Source: Methanocorpusculum parvum (GTDB lineage: Archaea; Halobacteriota; Methanomicrobia; Methanomicrobiales; Methanocorpusculaceae). Taken from it: 47,040 bases of DNA. A model generated the notes under the pieces. The model was not told where the DNA came from and did no database searches. It saw only the letters and a list, made by a program, of their open reading frames with translations. The position numbers and the translations under genes were made by a program. Within the stretch, counting starts at the first letter, position 1. Every line of letters begins with the position of its first letter. The DNA is taken from the NCBI GenBank assembly GCA_002287215.1, contig LMVO01000007.1, positions 1-47,040 of the forward strand, written 5' to 3'. Shown in pieces: positions 7,021 to 14,928 of the stretch.

Positions 7021-8640
7021 TCAGATTTTTCGAATCACAACGATGACGGCAGATGTCGCAAGAACTGCAAGAAGAATGGAGATCAGCAGAGCAGTGTCTT
7101 GCGGGAAAGCTGCTGCCGGCAGTACTGTTATCGTGATGTTTGCATTGGTATCTTCCACATATCTGCCGGCGGCATCATACCCACGAACGGTATAGACGGT
7201 TGTTCCGACCGGCATCTCTGCCGTTTGCTCTGCAGTGAACACATGGCCGAACTCATAGTTCGTCTGCGCCGCAGGATAGAGCGACCCGTCGGGATTTACG
7301 AACACCCGGGTCAACAGGCCGTCAAACGTATACTCAACACCGCCTGCGGTGTAGATGAACCGCATGATCTGATCGTCAACGGTGTATCTGTACGGGGTCC
7401 CTGCATCCGAAAGATCCGTTTGGATCGGACGTGTCAGACCGTACAATGCGAGATATTCGCCGCGGCTCACCGTAACGTCATACGGCGTCACATCGATCGT
7501 CTTCGTCAGGTTCGGCAGAAGCGAGACGGTGTTTTCGGGAATAGGCTCAGATGAGCGGTCTGCGCGTGTATAGATCACCCGGAAATCATTCGCGGAAGTA
7601 TCCGGGTATTTAGTGAGCACCCCGGAACATGTCTTCACCTCTCCGGTGGCCCTGTCGACCCATGTGTAGGAGAGCTCGCCGGTATCATAATACGTATAGG
7701 TCGTTTTGTCACTGTCTTCCAGACCGGCAAGAAGGATCTGAGCAAGTTCCACCTGCAGGGTCGTGCTCGAACTGCCGATATTGTACATGATCAGCGTGTT
7801 TTCTGCAGAAACCGGTGTATCAAGGATCGTCCCGCCGAGGCGGTTTACGACCTCGATGCCGTTGTTCGGCTGCCAAAGTGCCGGTATCTGGTATCCGGCA
7901 GAACCGTCAGGTATCTGGAAATAGCCAGGGAACCAGTCGATGTAGGAACGCAGACCATTCTGCCGTGCATAACTGACCACATTATCCCGGTTTTCCCCGG
8001 GGCGAAACATCCCCAGAGAAGCATGGGTGAGACCAAACGAAACCGTACGTTCGATGGAATCCACCCGATTGCCGCCGCCGTCAATAAACCGGATCATGTT
8101 TCCATCTGCATCCAAAACATCCACAACGATCCTGTATACCCCTGCGGTAAGATCTCTGGAATAAGGAGTCAGCTCACCGTTTTCATCAGCGTCGAAATAC
8201 ATCCCTGAGTCGGCACTGGTCACGCCTCCCTGAACATAGGCGAGATAATATCCCCATTTTTTACTTACAAGGACCTTATTTGCACCGTTTGCATGCCCAT
8301 AGGGTTCGGTGATCCCTTCCGCTGCCAGAATCCCGCCCCACTGCTGTTTTTCCGGGATCATACTCATATCAACAGAGGAGGCAGAGGTCTCGCCGGTAGA
8401 ATCTACATGGCTTTGCAGTGTGCGGATAAGTCCGCCGGCAGAGTCATACACCCGCACCCTGACGTCAGCAGGCTCTCCGGTGTTGACAAACGTTCCATAC
8501 ACATAAAAATCCCTCATCTCAGCAAACACGGTCTCGTGTGCAGACGGCTGAAGGATATCGAGCGACACATCAGCGCCGGCAGGAACGATACAGAAAGCAC
8601 CGGCAAGGAGTAAAATCAGCATTATATACGCAGATCTCAA
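7021..8640 (-). CDS. large membrane-anchored surface protein, function unknown
   Basis: With the start used here the product is 539 residues: an N-terminal signal sequence (h-region LILLLAGAFCIVPAGA), a long extracellular part made of beta-rich segments (for example GVYRIVVDVLDADGNMIRFID and TVYTVRGYDAAGRYVED), and one C-terminal transmembrane helix ending in a basic tail (IVVIRKI). I chose the TTG at 8640 because GGTG lies 7 bases before it and it keeps the positive Arg in the signal n-region. A GTG at 8655 is possible, and the ATG at 8622 would lose the basic start. Many methanogens carry surface proteins of this type. No enzyme motif is seen. Confidence 0.8.
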   Translation of the reverse strand: MRSAYIMLILLLAGAFCIVPAGADVSLDILQPSAHETVFAEMRDFYVYGTFVNTGEPADVRVRVYDSAGGLIRTLQSHVDSTGETSASSVDMSMIPEKQQWGGILAAEGITEPYGHANGANKVLVSKKWGYYLAYVQGGVTSADSGMYFDADENGELTPYSRDLTAGVYRIVVDVLDADGNMIRFIDGGGNRVDSIERTVSFGLTHASLGMFRPGENRDNVVSYARQNGLRSYIDWFPGYFQIPDGSAGYQIPALWQPNNGIEVVNRLGGTILDTPVSAENTLIMYNIGSSSTTLQVELAQILLAGLEDSDKTTYTYYDTGELSYTWVDRATGEVKTCSGVLTKYPDTSANDFRVIYTRADRSSEPIPENTVSLLPNLTKTIDVTPYDVTVSRGEYLALYGLTRPIQTDLSDAGTPYRYTVDDQIMRFIYTAGGVEYTFDGLLTRVFVNPDGSLYPAAQTNYEFGHVFTAEQTAEMPVGTTVYTVRGYDAAGRYVEDTNANITITVLPAAAFPQDTALLISILLAVLATSAVIVVIRKI

Positions 8641-8726
8641 AGTAATACACCACACAAAGAATATGGATACATATGCCGGATAGATAATATATCTGTCGTT
8701 AACTTTCCAAAGATTTCAACCAATCC

Positions 8727-8734
8727 TTTATATT
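8727..8734 (+). promoter_or_regulatory. TATA box for BofA-like gene
   Basis: TTTATATT lies 23-30 bases before the ATG at 8757, which implies a leaderless or nearly leaderless transcript. Confidence 0.5.
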
Positions 8735-8756
8735 CTGGTCAGGTGCATCTATTTAT

Positions 8757-9011
8757 ATGGATATTTTTGCAACAGTAATTATGATCATAATCGCGGTCGT
8801 GATCTGCGCGATACTGTTTTTCTTCCTGAGAAACGGACTCAAACTCCTGATCAACGCCGTATGCGGAGTGATAATTCTCTTTATCGTTTCATGGCTGAAT
8901 CTTGCCCCGATCGGCGACCTATCTGTGGCGCAGGTCATCGTATGTGCGGTCGGAGGGATCCTTGGAGCGGCCCTTTTGATAATTCTCTCCTTCTTCGGTA
9001 TCATTATCTGA
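8757..9011 (+). CDS. small integral membrane protein, BofA-like
   Basis: This 84-residue, almost wholly hydrophobic protein has three predicted membrane segments (about 3-22, 30-48 and 58-83). Its pattern, RNGLKLLINAVCGVIILFIVSW then an IGDLSV turn and a Gly-rich last helix, matches the pro-sigmaK processing inhibitor BofA family. In Bacillus BofA holds the SpoIVFB membrane protease inactive. Archaea lack sigmaK, so here it may regulate another membrane protease or do something unrelated. It stands alone between minus-strand membrane-protein genes. Confidence 0.72.
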   Translation: MDIFATVIMIIIAVVICAILFFFLRNGLKLLINAVCGVIILFIVSWLNLAPIGDLSVAQVIVCAVGGILGAALLIILSFFGIII

Positions 9012-9019
9012 ACACAATC

Positions 9020-9784
9020 TTATTTTTCGATAATGGAAACGGAAAAATCTATGCGTTTGCCTGTCATCTCGATCGTGTAATTTCCCTGACGGTAGAAGGT
9101 GATGATGTCCTTCATGCCGGTATCATACTGCCCGGCAAATCCCTGGGCAGTCACCAGGCTGCCTGATTCGTCATAGACCCTGATCTCAAACCTTGCATCA
9201 GGATCCGGGTAGGTCACATAAACCGTCTTGTAGGTCGTGTCGATGAGGATGCCTTTTTCAATGGTCTGTTTGTCGACAAGTACTTTTTTGACCGTGACAT
9301 CAGGAACGAAGTACTCAACGACCAAAACGGTCACCGGATAGATATTAACCGCTTTAAGAGTCGTGTGCCCGTTAACCGAGTAGTATGGATATGTTATATT
9401 TTTCGAGTAGAGAAGTGTGGCATTTCCAAGCACTGTTTCGGTGAAAACCGGCTGGATGCTATGCAATGGATCGGATGCATCGTATACTTTGCCGCAGGAT
9501 TCACAGGGGATACTGGTTTTGACCGTGGAAGTCGGAACAGGCGCCGTCGGAGAGGGAGTGATGATCATAACTCCCGGCGGCGGATAATCATCAGAAGAGA
9601 GGCCGGAGACACTGGTCATTATCAGCAGAAGACTAATCAGCGTCAGGAGGACGGCGGTCATGAGAAAAAGTACCGATGGCGTAAAGAAGCCTTCTTTTCT
9701 GCTCCTTCTCTTTCTTGGAAGCGAACTTCTGGGAACCGGGCGGCTTCCGTTTGTACTGCTCAGATCACTTCCGTCCTGCTGCAT
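9020..9784 (-). CDS. membrane-anchored protein, cytoplasmic basic N-terminus, function unknown
   Basis: The 254-residue protein has a Ser/Arg/Lys-rich cytoplasmic start (about 1-32, including PRKRRSRK), one membrane helix (about 37-59), a Pro/Thr/Ser linker (about 65-90), a CESC pair that could bind metal or form a disulfide, and an extracellular beta-rich domain to the end. It follows two KaiC-like genes by 77 bases on the same strand and could be co-transcribed. I recognise no family. Confidence 0.75.
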   Translation of the reverse strand: MQQDGSDLSSTNGSRPVPRSSLPRKRRSRKEGFFTPSVLFLMTAVLLTLISLLLIMTSVSGLSSDDYPPPGVMIITPSPTAPVPTSTVKTSIPCESCGKVYDASDPLHSIQPVFTETVLGNATLLYSKNITYPYYSVNGHTTLKAVNIYPVTVLVVEYFVPDVTVKKVLVDKQTIEKGILIDTTYKTVYVTYPDPDARFEIRVYDESGSLVTAQGFAGQYDTGMKDIITFYRQGNYTIEMTGKRIDFSVSIIEK

Positions 9785-9861
9785 AGATGATACTAGATTG
9801 ATTTTTATTCATTTAATAATATATGTCCAGCATTAGCTGACGGTGTGAAAAAAAGAGTCGG

Positions 9862-10578
9862 TTACTTTACCGGAGAGTGCAGAGTAAACAGACCAGACTC
9901 GTCATACTTGATCAGTTTGGCGGTTTTGGTGATCCTGCCGCGGGATTTGAGAAGAACAAACGGCATACGGTACGGGCGCATATGATCATTATCCGGAAAC
10001 TCCCGGAACATGCAGGCGACTCCGTCGGCAAATACCTCGGAAAAACCATACTTGCTCGAAAAGACATTCGTCTGGCCTGAGTTAACATGCAATATCGTGG
10101 TCGCTCCAGTGGAACGAAGCGACAAATACACCAGATTCAGATCGGTCGATCGAAATCCTGTCGAGGTGACCAGGGTCTCTTCCAGAACAGAAAACGGATT
10201 CACCACAACACGGCTTATACCGAGTTCCTTTATCATGACAGCCACATTGTTTCCATGACGGGACGAGAAGGTCAAAAAAATCTCCGGAGGCAACTGTATT
10301 ATATACAGGTCCTTGTTGATCCGGTCGCTCATATCCGGGTAAATCGAGAGGAAGCTGGCTGTCAGCTGTTCGACCGGGTTGAACAGGCTGATGTACATCA
10401 CTTTTTCGCCTTGAAGGAGTCCTTCATGCAGGAACTGAAGAGAGAACATCGTTCTGCCGGTACCAGTCTCGCCGATGAGAACAAAAACCGAGTCCTTGAT
10501 GAATCCGCCGCCGATCATCTCATCCAGACCAGGGATGCCGGACGGGATCATGACGCGTGACTGAGGATCATTCTCCAT
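9862..10578 (-). CDS. KaiC-like RecA-superfamily protein with Arg in the P-loop
   Basis: The 238-residue single KaiC domain starts SGIPGLDEMIGGGF, the family hallmark, but its Walker A reads GETGTGRT (36-43) with Arg42 where Lys is expected. A hydrophobic Walker B-like strand follows (SRVVVNPFSVLEE); it lacks the usual Asp-Ser pair. KaiC-like archaeal proteins act as ATP-dependent regulators or assembly factors. Loss of the lysine suggests weak or absent ATP hydrolysis. It lies 2 bases downstream of a second KaiC-like gene that has also lost the lysine, so the two probably form a complex. Confidence 0.83.
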   Translation of the reverse strand: MENDPQSRVMIPSGIPGLDEMIGGGFIKDSVFVLIGETGTGRTMFSLQFLHEGLLQGEKVMYISLFNPVEQLTASFLSIYPDMSDRINKDLYIIQLPPEIFLTFSSRHGNNVAVMIKELGISRVVVNPFSVLEETLVTSTGFRSTDLNLVYLSLRSTGATTILHVNSGQTNVFSSKYGFSEVFADGVACMFREFPDNDHMRPYRMPFVLLKSRGRITKTAKLIKYDESGLFTLHSPVK

Positions 10579-10580
10579 AC

Positions 10581-11441
10581 TTATGCTACCCTCCTGAGGT
10601 TGGATATCTCAAATCCGGTTTCCGGCGATATGGAAACATTGTAGGTGGCAATATCTCTCGACGAAAGCAGAGGTAGCACACTGATGAATTTCTCGATGTA
10701 CATCTGCCGCTGTCTTGACATCGACTCCCGGCTCTTCTGCCAAACCAGATGAATGATCGCATCAAAGGCATTCCCAAGCGATATCTCCCGGCTCTCGGGA
10801 AGAATGTCGGAGGTAAGCAGGATCACGAAGGTGATCTTTCGCTTTTTTGCCGCACGGGAGAGACCGTACATCAGGAAAACCAGATTCTGCCACTTTTCAT
10901 AATCGTTGAAGTAGGGCAGATACGGAGTGAGAGAGTCAACAAACACCACACTGTTTTCCTTGGTTGTCTCGACCATCCCTGTCAGATAGGCAAGGCCGCC
11001 GTAATCATCATACGGCGGCAGATCCATGAGATGTTCAGGAATCGTTTTGGTTGAATACCAGGAAAGCGGAACGATGGTCCTGGCAAAATAGACATCGCCC
11101 ACATCCATATGGATCACGGATTTATCCAGGATCTCCCCTTCAAAATCGATGGTGTTCAAAAAACTGAACTGCTGTTTCATCATTTCGACGAACTGCGTCC
11201 GGGAAGTCTTGGGCGTAATATAGTAGATCATATCAGGCCTTGTGGCGCCGCTGGTCGCCGGAAGATCTCCCTTGATCTCCCGGCAGTAATTCACCAGAGA
11301 GGTGAAGAGGAACTCGGGTCCCCCTGCACCGGGCTCTGTGAGCAGTAATATCGTTGAGCCGATCGGGACGCCGCCGCCAAGTATTTTATCGACCGAGGGG
11401 ATGTACGTGGGGACACGCACCATTGAATGATCGTCTGACAT
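10581..11441 (-). CDS. KaiC-like RecA-superfamily protein with degenerate P-loop
   Basis: The 286-residue product starts YIPSVDKILGGGVPIGS like KaiC, but the Walker A position reads TEPGAGGPE (35-43), with neither Lys nor Thr/Ser. A Walker B-like strand is intact (NSVVFVDSLTPY). The protein is probably unable to hydrolyse ATP in the normal way. The ATG at 11441 is chosen because it leads into the conserved core within 15 residues; a further ATG at 11465 would add eight. It lies 49 bases downstream of pmbA and 2 bases upstream of the other KaiC-like gene. Confidence 0.82.
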   Translation of the reverse strand: MSDDHSMVRVPTYIPSVDKILGGGVPIGSTILLLTEPGAGGPEFLFTSLVNYCREIKGDLPATSGATRPDMIYYITPKTSRTQFVEMMKQQFSFLNTIDFEGEILDKSVIHMDVGDVYFARTIVPLSWYSTKTIPEHLMDLPPYDDYGGLAYLTGMVETTKENSVVFVDSLTPYLPYFNDYEKWQNLVFLMYGLSRAAKKRKITFVILLTSDILPESREISLGNAFDAIIHLVWQKSRESMSRQRQMYIEKFISVLPLLSSRDIATYNVSISPETGFEISNLRRVA

Positions 11442-11490
11442 GTATATGATTGATACTATCTGCACGAATAGGGATATAATTATCCTCTAT

Positions 11491-12783
11491 CTATCCGATG
11501 ACCTGCATATTTTCGATCCGCATTTTAGGAACGATCGCCCCGTCGAAGGTCTTTGTTTCCGCCGAGATGCTGACACCGCCTCGAAGGATGTCAAAGATGT
11601 TGCCTGAGATCATCGCTTTTTTGACCGGGCGGGTGAATCTTCCAGACTCGGCAAAAAATGCATTTGCCACTTCTACGGAGAACTCGCCTGTGAGGGAGTT
11701 CGCGGTATGCGCTCCGATGACTTCACGGACATACAGACAGGGCTTGTCCATGACATCAGCTTTCGGCGCGTCGATTTTCAGACAGTGCGGGTGGATGAAC
11801 GTGGCTCCGTTTCCGGCACGGTGGGCATGGCCGGTCGAGGCGGTATTCGCCTGGGAAGCGGTCTTGACATCATACAGGAATGCAGAGAGCACACCGTTTT
11901 GCACGATGGAAAGATCATGCGTCACCGTCCCCTCGGAGTCGAATCTCTTCCAGGCAAAACCCGCAGGATCCATAGGGACGTCACTGATCGAGACGGAAGG
12001 ATGGACCACCTCTTCTCCGAGTTTGCCGGCAAACACCGATTTTTTGGAAAGGACGTTTTTGCCGTTCACAGCCTCGGTGAACAGATCCAGAATAAGGGAA
12101 TCCACGACATGTTCCGAGAAGACGACGGCATATTTTTTCGTCTCAACGTCGACACCGTTTCTGGAGGATTTGGCCCAATACGCAGTATCCTCGCCGATCT
12201 TTTCGGGGTTGATACGGTCGAGGAACGGGCTTGAATCATACTCATACCCGGTCGAGGTGTCGCAAATCGCGTCCATGCCAAGCGAGATGCCCGACATTTT
12301 GCGCATGTAATACACCCCGCCGGAGTTGGCGATCGTCGCGCTGCCGTTCGAAAGGGAGACTCCGCCGGTGACTATCCGCGCCTCGGGATGGATCGCCGCC
12401 CCGGCATTCATCCGATCAAGATACTCGGCTGCAAGGTCCGGGCTCACGGTGACGGCCGGATCGAACGGGTCGCTTCCTTTCGGCAGTGCGGTTTTTTCGG
12501 GGAAACCGGTCCAACCGGGAACCTGCTCGGAAAGTCCGGCGGACGAGACGGCCGCATCGACGCAGTCCTTCCATCTTGCGATGTCCGAGGTGCCCGAGAT
12601 CCCGATATGCTTATCCTTAACTACCCGCACAAAGAGGGAGCGGCCTGCATGTTCAAATACAGATGACACGGCCATCTCACGCTGTTCAAGGGAGATGTCG
12701 GTGTAGTCAAGCATAAACACCTCCGCCTCATCGGCTAACTTCTCGCCGTACGAGAGGATCTTATCGATATCGGGTTCAGACAT
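11491..12783 (-). CDS. pmbA: TldD/PmbA family protein, PmbA-type subunit
   Basis: The 430-residue protein belongs to the modulator-of-DNA-gyrase family. It lacks the HExxxH motif, as expected for the PmbA/TldE subunit, and carries the family C-terminal layout (GEFSVEVANAFF, VKKAMISGNIFDIL). In the bacterial pair, TldD and TldE form a heterodimer that proteolyses unfolded or modified peptides. Its start overlaps the tldD stop by 8 bases, indicating translational coupling. The ATG at 12783 (MSEPDIDKIL) is preferred over the one at 12798. Archaeal substrates are not known. Confidence 0.9.
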   Translation of the reverse strand: MSEPDIDKILSYGEKLADEAEVFMLDYTDISLEQREMAVSSVFEHAGRSLFVRVVKDKHIGISGTSDIARWKDCVDAAVSSAGLSEQVPGWTGFPEKTALPKGSDPFDPAVTVSPDLAAEYLDRMNAGAAIHPEARIVTGGVSLSNGSATIANSGGVYYMRKMSGISLGMDAICDTSTGYEYDSSPFLDRINPEKIGEDTAYWAKSSRNGVDVETKKYAVVFSEHVVDSLILDLFTEAVNGKNVLSKKSVFAGKLGEEVVHPSVSISDVPMDPAGFAWKRFDSEGTVTHDLSIVQNGVLSAFLYDVKTASQANTASTGHAHRAGNGATFIHPHCLKIDAPKADVMDKPCLYVREVIGAHTANSLTGEFSVEVANAFFAESGRFTRPVKKAMISGNIFDILRGGVSISAETKTFDGAIVPKMRIENMQVIG

Positions 12784-14113
12784 TGCCGCTACCCCCAACT
12801 AATGCATCGGTCAGATACACATAAGGAGCTCCGTCCGAGACAGGGACAGACTGCCCTTTTCCGCACATGCCTGAAGACATTTTGCGTTCTTTGCCGCAGA
12901 GCGCGATGTTATGCAGGACGGAAAGGATGTCCCCTGAAAGGGAGACGTCACGGATCATTTTTCCGGTCTCGCCGTTCTCGATCAGGTATCCGTACTTTGC
13001 ATTGAACTGGAAGGCCCCGCGGCCCGGATCAACCTGGCCGCCGCGGGATCCGATAAGGAGGACACCTTTTCTGCACTCGGCGACGATCTCATCATACGAG
13101 GAGTCGCCTTCCTGAATATAGGTGTTGCTCATGCGGACCAGCGGCTGCATACCAGGTTCGGCTCTGGCATGGCCGGCGTCTCCTGTGTCGAGGCCAACGG
13201 CCGCCAGCGTTTCTCTTGAATGCATATATTTGTTCATAACTCCGTTTTTGATCAGCTCGGTCGGACCGCAGGCGACACCCTCCGCATCGAACGGCTCGTA
13301 GCCGTATCCATGCATGGACGGGTCGTCGATGATCGTGACAACTGATGACCCGACTTTTTCACCCAGTTTTTCAGCAAGAACTGAGACACCGTCTCTGACA
13401 GCATCCCCTTCGCTTGCATGACCGACCGCTTCGTGAGCAAATACGCCGCCGATCGCAGGATCGAGAACTGCCGGCATACGTCCGCCTGCGACGGCCGAGG
13501 CATCCAGAAGCTCAACTGCGCGCTTTGCACATTTTTCACCGAAAGGAATATACTTTGCAAGCGGCAGCGGGCCGACAACTGCCTCCTGTTCATAGTTCAT
13601 CTGCATATCGGCTCCGCGGCTCGCAACCGAGGTAACCGTAAACAGAGTGCGGCAGACCGAGGATGCTGCTTCATAGCCGTTTGAATCCTCGAATATGACA
13701 TCCTGATACTGCTCGGAGTAACGTGCGGATGTGCTGCATATCTCAGGGATATTTGCCGAACTTTCGAGAAGGAGGAGCTCACGCGCCTTTTCTTCAAGCG
13801 GTGTTTCCGCCTGTTCTTTTGCAGAACAGGACCATGAGCGCGGGGTTCCAAAAGGAACGTCGGCGATTTCCGCGTGAACACCGGCAAGCCTCGATGAAGC
13901 TGCAGCTTTTTCAAGACATGCAGCTTTTGTTTTTTTATCATCCATGTCGATGGAGGAGGCGCAGTAGTATCCCCAGCCGTGTTCACCTAAGACCCGAAAG
14001 AGAGCTTTGCCGTAAAAGGAGGTGCCGGCATTCTCGATCACCCGATTCTCCGTCTGGATGGAGGTGACGGTCCCCCTGACGTACCGGATGTCATAATATC
14101 GTATTTTTTCCAT
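12776..14113 (-). CDS. tldD: TldD metalloprotease subunit
   Basis: The 445-residue protein has the TldD zinc motif HEAVGH (HExxxH, 227-232) in the stretch GGVFAHEAVGHASEGD, and the C-terminal Cys-containing MCGKGQSVP motif typical of TldD. It forms a heterodimeric protease with PmbA, encoded immediately downstream. The start at 14113 (MEKIRYYDIRYVRG) fits the family; the longer ORF to 14266 reads into the preceding intergenic region. Known roles in bacteria are microcin B17 maturation and antitoxin turnover; none is proven for methanogens. Confidence 0.93.
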   Translation of the reverse strand: MEKIRYYDIRYVRGTVTSIQTENRVIENAGTSFYGKALFRVLGEHGWGYYCASSIDMDDKKTKAACLEKAAASSRLAGVHAEIADVPFGTPRSWSCSAKEQAETPLEEKARELLLLESSANIPEICSTSARYSEQYQDVIFEDSNGYEAASSVCRTLFTVTSVASRGADMQMNYEQEAVVGPLPLAKYIPFGEKCAKRAVELLDASAVAGGRMPAVLDPAIGGVFAHEAVGHASEGDAVRDGVSVLAEKLGEKVGSSVVTIIDDPSMHGYGYEPFDAEGVACGPTELIKNGVMNKYMHSRETLAAVGLDTGDAGHARAEPGMQPLVRMSNTYIQEGDSSYDEIVAECRKGVLLIGSRGGQVDPGRGAFQFNAKYGYLIENGETGKMIRDVSLSGDILSVLHNIALCGKERKMSSGMCGKGQSVPVSDGAPYVYLTDALVGGSGNV

Positions 14114-14198
14114 GGTTGTACTGGATAGTATTTGATCCTGAAGAATAACATATCTTCTGTTTTTTCGAGGACCAATAAATGAAAAAAGAAAAAATGGA

Positions 14199-14777
14199 TC
14201 AGGAGCTGACAACGTCCGCGTCAAAGACATCATCATCTTCTTTGAGGATCGGGACAGCCTTATCAAAAACGATCGTCTCGTCTTCAGGGGGTTTCATCTC
14301 AAATGTGATGAGCCCGACGATGGCATTTCTGGTGGCATACGGATCGGCGATCGGGCCAAACCGTATCACTTTGGTTCCGCCTGCAGAGATGATGATCGTA
14401 TGTTTTTTTACCTGGATCGCATCGATCTTGTCAAAACGCACCTCTTTGTAGGAGCCGAGGCCTGCCATCAGGCAGAGTCTCCGCGGTGTGAGATACAGAC
14501 GCGGGCGGTTGAGATCCACAAGACCGGAGATGAGAATGATCAGCGCGACCGCGCCGGACACAGCCGAGACAAGGATCCGCGTCAGAAGATCGGGAGAGAT
14601 GAGCCAGGCTGGAAGGATGAGCGGCAGGAGCGAAATAAACGCAGCGATCGGCGCAGTGAGCCAGATCATGATCGCTATTACTGCAAGGAGGATAAAGAGG
14701 ATGATGTAAGGAAGCAGATACGAACCCTTACGGCGGTCTTCCCATACAATGCCTTCGTTGAACAGATATTTTGTCAT
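14199..14777 (-). CDS. membrane protein with PH-like C-terminal domain
   Basis: The 192-residue product has an initial soluble stretch (MTKYLFNEGIVWEDRR), two or three membrane segments (about 24-45, 48-66 and 72-93), then a cytoplasmic domain (about 98-192) that begins PRLYLTPRRLCLMAG and looks like the bacterial/archaeal PH domain, ending in an acidic tail. The ATG at 14777 leads straight into this layout; the ORF continues upstream into sequence without coding character. It lies 151 bases downstream of the lonB stop, in the same direction. Function unknown. Confidence 0.7.
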   Translation of the reverse strand: MTKYLFNEGIVWEDRRKGSYLLPYIILFILLAVIAIMIWLTAPIAAFISLLPLILPAWLISPDLLTRILVSAVSGAVALIILISGLVDLNRPRLYLTPRRLCLMAGLGSYKEVRFDKIDAIQVKKHTIIISAGGTKVIRFGPIADPYATRNAIVGLITFEMKPPEDETIVFDKAVPILKEDDDVFDADVVSS

Positions 14778-14928
14778 AGCATCACGTAAACGAAATAAAA
14801 TACGACGCGGGGCTAGATATATCTTAGGATAGCGCGAACAGCCGGGTTCCGCATTCTGAAAGCCTGAAAAGCATGCAGACAGTGCAAAAGGATTCTGCAA
14901 AAATAAAAAATGAGATGGAGGGTCAGAT

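Noticed and set aside
11498..12310. 270-codon plus-strand ORF over pmbA
   Set aside because: Antisense shadow of a recognised gene.
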